Shown here: one piece after another, positions 25,821-37,400 of the stretch
Position numbering within the stretch: position 1 is the stretch's first letter
Layout of the letters: each line of letters opens with the position of its first letter
From: Synchiropus splendidus
Taxonomy: Eukaryota; Chordata; Actinopteri; Syngnathiformes; Callionymidae
Assembly (NCBI RefSeq): GCF_027744825.2
Contig: NC_071343.1
Coordinates: 11,119,366 to 11,183,365 of the forward strand
Length of the DNA stretch: 64,000 nucleotides
Reading direction: 5' to 3'
Program-made: the position numbers and the translations under genes
Notes under the pieces: model-generated
What the model was told of the DNA's origin: nothing
The model's input: only the letters and a program-made list of their open reading frames with translations
The model's database searches: none

Positions 25821-27412
25821 GACTCCGTTATTTAAATGTGTCCAGTCGAATTAAAATCTAAGGAATGAAAAAGAAGGAAATAGTTTTGAACTGTTCCACC
25901 TTCAAACCGGTCAGTTTCAATTAACACTTTCTGGCCAAAACAAGAATAAACAAATCAAGTTACAATAATGACAACACCGGTCATTGATTGACGATTATAT
26001 ATTGGATAAATACCCAGTCCCCGGTTCTTCAGCTTCAATCTCTGGTCGTTTCCTCATTTTTTGCTCCGATAAATAAACACATCCACATGTGAGAAATGCA
26101 TGAGTGCAGAGATGTAGCGGCAACAGCGACCTCCAGTCCACTTCCTGTGTTCACTAACCGCTGCGTCTGGAAACGGTAGCATGTAAATAGTTCCTCCTTA
26201 AAATGTGTAATATTGTTTTGGTGTAATATTGCAACTAATTCTTTTTTTTAATACACAAAGCCACAGGTTTAATGCGAGGAGTGCCGTTTGGCAATTTATA
26301 AAAACGTCTTTATGTATCAAATTCATTTTAATTAATGCTATATTACTTTATGATGAAAAATAACAGTTTGACGATCATATTTAACTTAATCTTTTTTGTA
26401 TTTTAGCAATGACTGACTAATCATACAGCGCTAAAAGATGTCCCGCCTGAAATAACATTGCCAACAAAACACCGAACACAATTGATAGCAGCAACACGCA
26501 GGCGCATCACTAAACACGGCTGATAAAACTTTCGCTTCTGAATATTATTACTTGTTCTTCCCCTCATTTGTTTAAAATTGTTGCTCATTTTAGATTAACT
26601 ATCGTTCGAATTGGCACGACCGGATGTCATTCTGCAGCTCGACATCCGGTCAAATACTGGTGAGATGCTAATGTTAGCTTAGCGAGCTTGAGTGCAACAA
26701 CTTTTGTCGTTGCGTATTCAGAGGTTGTTTTTCTGCCGATTAAGTTGAATGCATTCGTTTGAGCAATACTCCGAGCTGTGGGTTTTTATTTTATTTTATT
26801 TTATTTCCGCCCTCATGTTGGTCTTCTGTTTGCCTGACCTCGAGAGAGGGTGAGTACCCGTGCGGTGTAGGTGAAGTCTTGCAGTGTTGCCATTCTGTAT
26901 TTCAAAATACCTGCGACTGCATGCAAACGAAATGCAGTTTTCATCTAATATGTTGCATATGATCATGGCCAGGTGAGCCATTTTTGACCAAATGAGAGGT
27001 GCACTATTATGTTTATTTGGACATTTTTGCAAGTCAATACGACAACAAATGATAATTGATTTTGTTGTGAAAAAATGTAGTTTGATGAATGTAATGTTTC
27101 CTTTTGTTAATAGTATGTTTTATTTTGTTTTTCTAGTAGCCTGGCATAATGAAGACGGAATATTGATGCGGTTCTCCATGCTTCTCACTGTTGTCCTCAA
27201 AGAAAAATGGCTTCATCAAGTCAAAGAAGTGAGTGTGATGGATTTAAAATTAATCCGGTGATTATTTTATTCAAATCACATTCTCTACGGTCACAGACGC
27301 TGAGAGTCCGTAGAAATGTAACGCCACGGAAGACCCATCAAGACAAGTCTCCAGGTGGCCCAAAAGAAAGCAACCGCCAGTTAACACAGAAAGTACAGCA
27401 GGATATGACGCC
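25821..27412. promoter_or_regulatory. Bidirectional promoter region of bcs1l and znf142
   Basis: The two start codons lie 1.6 kb apart on opposite strands. A likely bcs1l 5' UTR exon lies around 26034-26100 on the minus strand, with a possible donor GG|GTATTT. A likely znf142 non-coding exon lies around 26700-26848, ending in GAGAGG|GTGAGT. The symmetric CCGGATGT pair near 26618-26651 lies just upstream of that. The stretch contains no other gene. Confidence 0.65.
26618..26651. promoter_or_regulatory. Perfect inverted pair of CCGGATGT (ETS-like) sites
   Basis: GACCGGATGTC at 26618-26628 is repeated as its exact complement GACATCCGGTC at 26641-26651, with 12 bases between. Each arm contains CCGGATGT, a variant of the GABPA/ETS core. 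Paired ETS sites are known in bidirectional housekeeping promoters; binding here is inferred. Confidence 0.6.
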
Positions 27413-30400
27413 ATGGAAGAGCCACCAAGAAAAAGAATCAAGAGAGCAAAGAAAAAGGCTGCAACTGATAAGATGGAGAAAACAACATCAAAAGGTAGGT
27501 GCGTGTTTCATGTAAGGTATAAGAAAAAGGGGGTTTCATTCAAGTATACTGTATGTAATGGTAGTAACGCCCTAGTAATAGCATGTTTATCACACATGTT
27601 TGTTCTCTTCTTCCAGAGTACATTGCAAAAGGAGAAGAGTCAGTCTATCGCACCCATGTTTGCCCAGAGTGTCGCCGCTGCTTCACCATGAGATCCCACC
27701 TGACCGTGCACCTGCGGCTCCATTTTCCCGACCCTAGTCTGCAGTGTCCCAAATGTAAACGCCACTTCACCAGTAAGAGCAAGCTCCGTGTGCACCTGCT
27801 GCGTGAGGCGGGTGAAAAGGGTCACCACTGCGACTTGTGTGACTATTCCGCTGTGGACCGGAGCTCGATTCGCCGACACATGATCACGGTGCACGCAGAT
27901 GAGGCTGAGGATGAAACAGGCAGCTGCAGCTTTCCTTGTCCCACCTGCGGTCAAGTCTTTTATCAGAGCAAGTTGCTGAAAGCTCACATGAAGACACACA
28001 GCAGTCAGCCACACCGAAACAGTCAAGCCTGCTTTCATGACGGTTGTTCTTTCCAGAGTTCCGCGCCCAAACTTCTTCTGAAACACATATCTGATGAGCA
28101 CTCCATCAGTCCCGTCGAGTGTCGGCATCACGCTTGCACCACCATTTTCCCAGACAGCAGCAGCATGGAGGCGCATTATCAAACCCACCTGGCTTATCAC
28201 TGCCAGCACTGTGACTTTTCCTGCGCCAACAAATCCGCTTTCCTCCAGCACAAGCGTCACGGCCACGCAGGCACGGATGAACTGACCTGTGACTTCTGCA
28301 CCTTCGTCACCTTTAACCCTGTGGAGTTTGAGCAGCACGTGGGACACATGCATGCTAGCGAGAAGATCCACCGCTGCTCCCAGTGCAACTACATGACTCC
28401 ACACAAACGGGGCCTGAAGAGACATATGCAGCTGCACACTGGTGAGAACATGAGCGGGATGATGGCTCATTCAATTGACATTCAACAGTCATTACTGAAA
28501 TGTTTTTAGCACTACCCATATGTTGAAAACATAGCGTTCTCATTGTTAAATATTCTGATCTTTTTTTGTCGATGAGTCAAACTAAACTTTATTCCACTTT
28601 CTTCCTTTCTGTCTCCACAAAGCCGAGAAGCCTCACAAGTGCAGCCGCTGTGACTTCAGGTGCAGGGACGTTTATTACCTCTCCAAACACATGCTCACTC
28701 ACTCAGACGCCAAGAAGTTCATGTGCTCCGAGTGTGGATATGTCACTAAGTGGAAGCACTCTCTCAGCGTTCACATGAGGAAGCATGCTGGAGACCTCAG
28801 GTGGGTGTCTCACCTCATTATAATGGGACTGGGACTGGGACTTTCTGAACATTTGAATGAACAGTGCACATCCCAAACCATGTTGGGCGATGTTCCAGTT
28901 TTGAAGGGATTTCAATGACTCTGGTTTTTAAATTCAATTGTAGTACGAACTGGGAATGGGTTACATAATCCTGATCCTTTTAGAAGCATCAGACTTGACA
29001 GTATATCAAATAATGACCTGGTGCAGAACATTTGATGGGAAGGTTGTTCTACAAAACACAATTTGTGTCCTGTCCATTTCACAAACTCTGAAAAATATCT
29101 AACACATTAATTGTCATTTAGACCAGTTTTTAATTAATATTAGGTGTTTATTTAAATATAATAATAATAACGATGATAACAACAATTATTATTATTGTTG
29201 TTATTATTGCTGTTGTCATTTTATTAGTATGTTAATTTATAATAATAATAAAGGACAGCAGATGGAAACCATTGGTCTTCTACACAATTCGATTATTTAT
29301 TTCCATCTTTTTTTGGTCGCTAGATTGAGTATATTAAGCGTTACGTTGCCCACCCCTAACACACAGTATGTGTGGAACCTAGTTAAATGTAGTTTTGTTT
29401 TCAACTTTGATGTAAAGTGAAGGAAATCCGAATCATTTCTCATACAAATTTAGGTCAGATGTATGACTGGAAAACATTGCAATAAGTGTGTGCATTGTTT
29501 GTCAAACAGCATGCAAGAAGTGGGACTCTTTTCAGGTCATATGTGTCGTACACTTTTTCAAAATGGCGTCCTAAATCAGGGGTCTCAAATTGTGGTTGGG
29601 GTTGAACTGTGTGTGCTTGTTTGGTTGGGACAAAAACCTGCTCTGACTTTGGCCATTTGGGGACCGGTTTGAGACCCCTATCCTAGTAGATGTAGAAGTA
29701 GTGCCTGTTTCATGGAATGAACCTCAGACAAATGTCATGAGCCAATGAAGGCCAAATACAGATGTGTTTATTTTGCAGGTATCACTGTGACCAGTGCCCC
29801 TACCGTGCCTACCGTTTGGACCAGCTCAAAAGCCACAAACTGCGGCACCAAGGCAAATCCCTGATATGCGAAGTCTGCGCTTACGCCTGCAAACGCAAAC
29901 ACGAGCTTCGCAATCACATGTTGGCCAAACATTCAGCGGATGGGAAGGAGGTGTCTCTTTTTAAGTGCAGATACTGTGCCTACTCTTCTTCTCATCAGCA
30001 GGCACTTCGAAACCATGAAAACTGTAAACACACCAAACAGAAGGAGTATCAGTGTGCCCTGTGTGTTTATTCGTCCTTCAGCAGTGTTGGGTTTTTCCTG
30101 CACAAGAGGAAAGCTCATGGCTATGTGCCAGGAGACAAAGCCTGGCTTGAGCACTACAAAGCAAGAGAGAAGGAGATGCGCTCCCAAGCGTCCTCACAGG
30201 ACTTCTACTGCGAACCATCAGTTCAACAGTTGCCTGAAGAGCCTTCTGTTTCAGCAGATCAAGACAGGAATGGAGAATACGTCAGCCATTCACAGGCAGC
30301 AAATGTTTTGGATGTTGTGTGTCAGGAGATTGTTGATGACAGAATTCCATCAGTGAGCAGCCCGGAGTACTGCACTCTGGTTCTGACAGCACTTCCCACT

Positions 30401-33400
30401 GCAGACTACGCCAGTCAATCGTTACAAAATGAGCCGTCTGGTGTCATGGGTAATGGCTTTGAGACGTCCCAAGCTGACAAGTCTCCCAGTACATTAGTGG
30501 AAGAGGATGCTCGCACGTCAGACGCATCTGAAAGTGACTCACAAAACCGAAAATGTTTGTCTACTCTAGCGTCTCCAGAGAAGAGTCTGAATTACCTGAG
30601 GAAGTATGACAGAGATCAGGCAGATGCCATGGTGAAGGAGGGAAGGGTGCAGATGCTAGTGGTGCCATCCTCGGATGTTTTTAGATGTGACAAGTGTCCA
30701 TTTGTGGGCAGACGTGAGGACTTAAAGAACCACCGCTCTTTGTGTCGTGGTAGAAAACCAGAGCGTGAATGCCAGACCTCCAGTGCTCAGTTCAAACTGC
30801 ATTGTGACCAAGAATGCCACTTTGAAAAAAGGTGCCCTGCCACAATGAACAGCAACTCCAGTCAAGTTGTGACAAAAGATGCCGGTCATGATGATGTCAA
30901 CCAAGTGGACAGAGGTGTTGATTCAGAACAGGTCGAGATCCCACAAAAGGAGAATAGTTTAAATGCATTTGAACCACAGATGAATCAGCAAAACAAAGGA
31001 GAAGACAGTAAAAAATGTTTGTTACGGCGTCGCACCAAGCTCACGCTGGACAAGTCAGAAGGGCAGTGCAAAACCTTCTCGGAGGAAAAGTTGCCTTCAA
31101 GACCCAAACGAACAAACGCGGGCAAAAGGCGGACATACTCCTCAGTGGATGGAAACTTCAAATGCAGATTGTGTGATTTTTCTTCACTGAAGCTGGTAAC
31201 ACTCAGGCAGCACATTTCAAACTGCCATCAGGAAAGTCGTCTGGCAGAGGAAACCCATCCGGCAGGCAGCGTGGATGATGCAAATGCAGAAACGCTTGGT
31301 TGCAAAGTTCTTAAAAAGTCTTCGACTCATCGTAAGCTGAGCCATGAAAAGCAACTCGATGGTACAAAAGCAAAGACTCTGAAGTGCCACAACTGCGCTT
31401 TCACGTGTAAGCAAAAGCGAAGCATGGCCCAACATGTGGCACTCAAACACTCGAGTTCCAAACCTTTCAGCTGCCCCCACTGTCCTTTTACCACAAGGAG
31501 ACGCTATGTTTTGGAAAACCATAAGACTCTTCATACTGGACTCGGCCGGTTAAGGTGCGACTTGTGTGATAAGACATTCAGGACCACCACTTTGTTGAGC
31601 AAACACAAGTTGCGCATCCATGAGAAGCGCCCAACCCTGCAATGTTCCCTCTGCGAATACAGTGCGTACACAAGCTTTGATTTAAAGCGGCATGAACTCC
31701 GATGCCACACCGGGGAGTTGCGTCACGTGTGTGCACGTTGCAAGGCAGGATTCAGCAGTCAATTTGCGCTCAGAAATCACTGTAATCGTGCCCACCAACC
31801 CCAGACCATCTTCTCTTGTAAGCAATGTGACTACATCTGTAACACAGAGGAAGCACTGAAGAACCACCAACAACACAAACATTTACAGCTGAAATGTACC
31901 ACTTGCCACCACTCGTTTGTCACAAAGGAACAGTTAGAGATCCATCGGAAGACGCACGTGGCTCATCATTGTCAGCTTTGCCCCTTTGCCTGCAAAACAA
32001 AAAAGCTGCTAGCGAAGCACCTTTCAGACAAACATGAGGATGGCTCTGCTTCGGAAAACGCCCTCAAATGTAGCAGTTGTGAGTTTTCATCTGGGCACCA
32101 GCTGGTGATGGAGCAGCACCTCCGCTCACATGGCGGCAAGAGGCTGTACAAGTGCACCGACTGCAAGTACTCGACATGGAACAAGCAGAAGATCACATGG
32201 CATATTCGCATTCACACGGGGGAGAAACCGTACAGCTGCACGCAGTGCCGCTATACCTGCACTGACCCTTCTAGACTCAAGGTGAGAACTTTTCTTAAGA
32301 ACTATGTCAGGTCATTTTTGACCATCACACTTAATAATGTGAGTGATAATATCAGAGGGGACACATCGCTCTATTTGCTTGGTTAGGCTTATCATCTATA
32401 ACATAGATTTTGGCTGAGAACTTTCTCTTCCCCCTCTTCTTTTTTTCAACTGAAGCTCCACATGAGGGTCCACCAGGAAGAGAGGATGTATCTTTGTCCA
32501 GAGTGCGGCTACAAATGCAAATGGGCTACTCAACTGAAGTGCCACATGACCAAACACACAGGTAAATCAAGGACATGCTGATAAAATTGAAGCAATTGTA
32601 GCTTTGGTGTCCAAACTTCAAGAAACCCTGAGATTTCACAGAGCAATGATGGATGGAATCAATGGGTGGGTTGGAAAGGTGGATCAGTGTTGGCAATGAA
32701 GTATAGCGTTTGGCCATTAGATGTATTATCGAAGACAATAATAGTTAATAAATGATAATATGAATATGAAGTGGTTATTAGGGAGACAGAATCGATGGAA
32801 GATGTAAGATCTATCAGGTGGCCAGACAGAGCTATGGACAAGACAATGATGAATGGATATGTTGATGGCAGAGTGGTACCTTGTTAGCGGAGCAGTGGAA
32901 TACAGCTATAGATTGAGCATATATGAGTGAGCAGAGGAAGATGTGGGATGGAGAAATATTAATGTTGTTGACTGCGACCTCCAGGTGAGAAGCCTTATGC
33001 CTGCGACAAGTGCGACTACCGCAGCAACCGAGCCGATGCCCTGCGAGCCCACAAGGTCACTCAGCACTGCGACGTCCGCCTCTACGTCTGTGAGAAATGC
33101 GGCAAGGCCTTCAAAACCAGCTTCCTGCTGAAGACCCACCAGCGTCAGCACACCGATGAACGGGCGTACACCTGTGGACAGTGCCACAAGTCGTTCCGCT
33201 GGCCAGCCGGCCTCAGACATCACTACCTCTCCCACACCAACCAGCAGCCCTTCAGCTGCAGACACTGTAATTACAAGGCAAAGCAGAGGTTCCAGGTGGT
33301 GAAACACCTGAAGAAGCATCACCCAGGCAGGACAGTGGAAGACGGGGTGGTGAAGGACTCTGAGGGCAGTGGACTAACTCTGAAGGAAGCTCTGCAAGGG

Positions 33401-33457
33401 GTGCCATTCCAGCAGGAGCAGCAAGCAGATGGAATTGGTGGTCCGATACAGGAATGA
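27413..33457 (+). CDS. znf142: Multi-C2H2 zinc-finger protein ZNF142
   Basis: Six coding exons (27413-27494, 27617-28441, 28623-28800, 29779-32281, 32456-32561, 32985-33457) give 1388 codons with no break. The start lies in a strong context (GCCATGG) and opens a short basic region (RKRIKRAKKK) that looks like a nuclear signal. I count about 33 C2H2 units: nine in exon 2, two in exon 3, about seventeen in the 2.5-kb exon 4, and the rest C-terminal. A finger-poor acidic/Ser-rich segment lies in the first half of exon 4 (about 30180-31140). Finger 28 is split by the exon 4/5 junction. ZNF142 is a nuclear DNA-binding protein of poorly known targets. Human ZNF142 is longer, mainly at the N-terminus. 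Assignment rests on finger architecture plus its place between bcs1l and plcd4. Confidence 0.93.
29578..29679. mobile_element. Short MITE in znf142 intron 3
   Basis: A compact element of about 100 bases is bounded by inverted ends, AGGGGTCTCAAA on the left and TTTGAGACCCCT on the right. The interior is non-coding. The CAGGGGTC-type terminus is seen in hAT elements, but no clean 8-base duplication was found, so the superfamily is tentative. Confidence 0.6.
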
Positions 33458-33503
33458 AAGGAAACTTAAGAGTACAGTGGAGTGTGTCAAGATATTAGTT
33501 CAA

Positions 33504-33509
33504 AATAAA
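33504..33509 (+). terminator. Polyadenylation signal of znf142
   Basis: AATAAA about 50 bases past the stop codon, followed by a T-rich stretch. It is the first such signal after the frame ends. Confidence 0.75.
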
Positions 33510-33589
33510 GTTTTTATCTGTCTTAGAGCAGTTCCAGTGTATCCTCGTAACAAGGTAACAAAGTCATTCCATCCACATCTCTCATGTCA

Positions 33590-33720
33590 ATAGGGAAAGA
33601 GGCTGGTAAGTGCACTGGGTATGGAGCAGGAAGTCACAGGTTAGATTCCCAGTGAGGACAACTTTGTCCAACATTTAGCAATGAGTTTCTATAAACTTTG
33701 ACAGACATGGTAAATACTTT
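33590..33720 (+). repeat. tRNA-derived SINE head
   Basis: In the znf142/plcd4 spacer, an A-box-like CTGGTAAGTGCACTGG (33603-33618) precedes a B-box-like GGTTAGATTCC (33639-33649) at tRNA-like spacing. It is probably a SINE head with a degraded tail; the right edge is uncertain. Confidence 0.45.
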
Positions 33721-33989
33721 TGGCAGAGAATTTGGGGCCTCCTGCACACATTTCAGAGAGCAGCGCTTTGCTTTGGGGACAGTTTATTGTGGCCCACAAG
33801 TGAACTACCCTTCCTCTGAGTATGGGATCTACAGTATAAGACGACGCATTGCATTCATTTAACTTGTGAACTTGGCTGTGGTATATAGCATCAAAGGTCT
33901 TCTGTCAGTGTCCTCACACGTTCTTCAAAATTTGACTCCCTGGATCATGCAGACTGAGCTGACCAGTTCCATTTCCAACACCAGTCACT

Positions 33990-34062
33990 GGTGATGAGCA
34001 GGTGAGGCTTCATGAAGCAGTGTCCTCAGAGCTCAGCAGGTGGTGCTCTTGGTTTGAAGTTT
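33990..34062. mobile_element. Truncated hAT MITE (left half only)
   Basis: It matches the left end and first constant block of the TAGTGATGGGC family (TGAGGCTTCATGAAGCAGTG, then GAGCTCAGCAGGTGGTGCTC), then stops. No right terminus follows. It lies in the convergent spacer downstream of plcd4 and znf142. Confidence 0.65.
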
Positions 34063-34126
34063 TACTGAAACTTGGCAATAATACTAGTATTTCATCTCAG
34101 AAAATAATTTCTCATTTCTTTGCATT

Positions 34127-34132
34127 TTTATT
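34127..34132 (-). terminator. Candidate polyadenylation signal of plcd4
   Basis: AATAAA on the minus strand about 310 bases beyond the plcd4 stop codon, in AT-rich DNA next to the truncated MITE. Confidence 0.4.
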
Positions 34133-34442
34133 TGTGTCGACCAAACACCACCAGTAATGCTTGACACAGAAACCATAAAAAAACATATTACAACATATTA
34201 TGCTTAAAAAATATTGCACATGTTGGAATGAATAATACTGATAATAAAAAAAAAAGAAATACTGAATCTTATTTTACACTGGTCCCATGCATGCTCACAT
34301 CATGTGGAATGATAACACGAGGCTATTGATCACACTGTCAGTCTCATGCAGTCGTTGGTTTGGTTGGATTCATTTGTTTTTTTCTTGTGTTGATCGCGGC
34401 AGGAGGTATCTGCAGTCACCAGTCCAGGAGGCAGCATCGCAC

Positions 34443-37400
34443 TCATGTGAGGTCTGTGATACTGATGTTGACAAACAGAGAGGAGGGAGGGATCGCTGTT
34501 CCATCTTTTGACAGCAGATGCACGTGACGATATCCTACCACAGGAGAGTTGATTAGTACCCAGCACAGCAATGCAGCATAAACGCAGTGACCAGCCACAA
34601 CTTCACAACCATCTGCCTACCAGGTTTTCAACAACCTCACTGTGTCTATGATACTGCTATGCAACAGCAGCTACAGAAGACAGTTTCTGAACTGTCCACA
34701 GCAGGAAGGTAACATTGCATGAAAGTTTTTGGTGGCTGCAGTGTTTGACAGAGAAGTCGTAGCGGATCAGTGCGCTCGGCTCTCTACTGACGCACCTGGT
34801 TGGATGCAGGTAAATGGTAATGTAAACTGTCCCATGAAGTCATTCCTGGATGCCTTGTCATAGTCTTCCACCAGGAAACGAACGAGGGCCAGTTCCGGAG
34901 CGTGGATGGAGAAGTTTAGTGTTTCGTTCCAGACGGGGTTAAAACCTGCAGACAGGTGGCAGTAGAGATTGCAATGCACTTGTGACACAGAAGAGGTGAT
35001 CCTTTATTGTGTACCGTTGTTGTTGATGTGACTGGTCTCTTCCTTGGCCTGGTCTTGTGGAACTCCGTAGACCTCCACTCGGACCAAGGGGTCGACGATC
35101 GAGCCCTCTTTCTGGTTGACCTTTGGAAGCTGCTGCCCACTTATCACCTGATAAGCATGGTGGATTCATTTGAGATATTTTCAACTCCCTCAGTCAACCA
35201 TCAGTGAAAAATCTGGATATGCAAACTGGTGTAGAACCTGGATGGAGAGACGCTGAGGTCTGCAGCCAGGATGTTCCTCAGGCTTCTCGGGGCTGTATTT
35301 TGAGTTGGGGTCACGTAGATAGTCGGGTTTAAGGACGTAACCGCAACTGCCATTCTGGCGGAAGAGACCATCATTCAGGTCCATCTCCAGACCGGCTGTC
35401 TGGAAGTTCAGAGCCACTTTTGGGAGACAGCAGAAAGGCAAATGATATTATAGATTTCCTGCATCAGCTTATCGTACATTCTCACATGGGACTCGTACAG
35501 TAAATGCAAACTGAAACCCAAGGCTACAAGAAACTGCAGAGCCTGTTAGATGGTAAACTATACGTGCATGTGAAGACGCGAGCGTGGGAAAACACATTTG
35601 TGTGACTGAATTATGTCTCATTCTTGCTGCTAGTTTGGAAAGTACACATTTTTCTCTCCCTTAACATTGATGGTTTATATGACTGTATGTTCCTTATCAA
35701 GGCATAAACAGAAAACCACTTACTTTGAACTGTTTCACAACAGTGTAAACACAATGAACATTCTGTAAATTGCTCTTCTTTATCTGGTAGCATGAGTGTG
35801 GTCAGTCTCCATTAAATCACGAGAGGTTGAATTTTTCATTCTTTACTCTGTTTTGTGTCCAAAATTTGGCACACGTTGGAGCCAGTGATGGGCTTATGAG
35901 GCTCCATGACACTGTGTCCTTTTTAGCAACCAATCGGTGGCACCTTCTGCTCTGAAATCTTTCGATTTGAACAACCACTTCAATGGAACTGCACATCATT
36001 TTTAAACCATGAGCGTCATCTTCTGAGCTCTGAAAATAAGGAGACTGTTTCACTGAAATGGTTGTTGAAATCTTAAGCCTTTAGAGCAGAGAGTGCCATC
36101 TAGTGGGCTCTCAAATGAAAACACTGTTTCATGCAGCCTCATAAGCCCATCACTAGGTAAAACATGTATTTTATTTCATCTTCATGTATCTGGTTTAGGG
36201 ATCTTACCAATCTGGCAGCCGACGCTCCACATATCTTGGGGGTTGAAGTTAGATGAGTCGGTTCTGAGGCCGCTGGGGTAAATCCTGCTCAGCTGTTTGG
36301 TGTTGTACTGCACAAAGTCTACCCCTGGAGACAACACAAAATATTGTAATATTATAATTTGTATTACTATAAAAAAAAAATTTCAGCGTCTGGATAGCAC
36401 TTTTATTTCCCTCGCACCTGCTTCCTTGGCGAGCCTCTTCACCTTGGACTCCGAAAACGACGACATCTCATAACACTTGGCGTGGGAGCGGGCGTGCTCG
36501 AAGCCGTGGAAGTGGACGCTCTTGCAGTAGACCACCAAGTCTGACAGCTCCCTGGACAATTTGGAAGCGGATTTCTGAACGACGAGAGGAAAGAATTGCC
36601 ACCACTGTTCGGCATTTTGCATTCTCAATCCATCTCTTAAAAGGTTTTTTTTTTTTTACCAAGAAACAGACTCTCTTTTTAAAGTGTGTGTACAATCGAA
36701 ACTACTGTCTTTCTCTTCTGTTCTTAATGTTTGTGTTTCTTAGACTTATCTTCGTTGGTTTGTTCTGGTCTCGCCACTGTGTCTGGTCTCTGCTTTTCCA
36801 TCTCTCTCAATTATCTCTCCTTCCCTATCTCTGCCGATGTAACTGTGTCTGCTTTTCTTCAGAACCAGGATAAAAAACAAAAACAAGGATGGGCCTACGC
36901 CTACAAAAACAACACCGTTGCCTTGTTAAAGAAAAGAAAATGGCTGTTTGAAAGTGTCAAGTGTTTTTGAGGGACATTACTCAAAGTACTCCCCCAAAAT
37001 GTGACTGAGATTTTAAGGTTCTCTTTCCAGTGATGGGCTGACAAGGCTTCATAAATAGGGTCCTTATTTTCAGAGCTCAGTCGGTGGTGCTCTCCATTTA
37101 AAGAGGATATGAGGTTCGATTCAATTGGTTCCTCGAATCCAAAGATTTTAGAGCAGAGAGTGCCATCTAGTGGGCTCTGGAAGTGAGGGCACTGCTTCAT
37201 GAAGCCTCACCGGCCCATCGCGACTTAACAGGTGAAGTAGAAATGATTGTCCTCCACTCGTACCAGAACCTTCTGCTGGTGGTTCAACGTCTCCAGGTTA
37301 TCTGCTGACGCACTCCTTCCATCCCCATTGGTCATCTCCTCCTCGTCGCTGAGGTCATCAGTCACGGTTTCGTCCAGGCTTCCCTCTAAACCGCCGATCT

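Noticed and set aside
27640..28470. 276-codon open frame on the minus strand
   Set aside because: It is the antisense shadow of znf142 exon 2. The plus strand there encodes nine regular C2H2 fingers with matching splice sites, and the minus frame has no family features.
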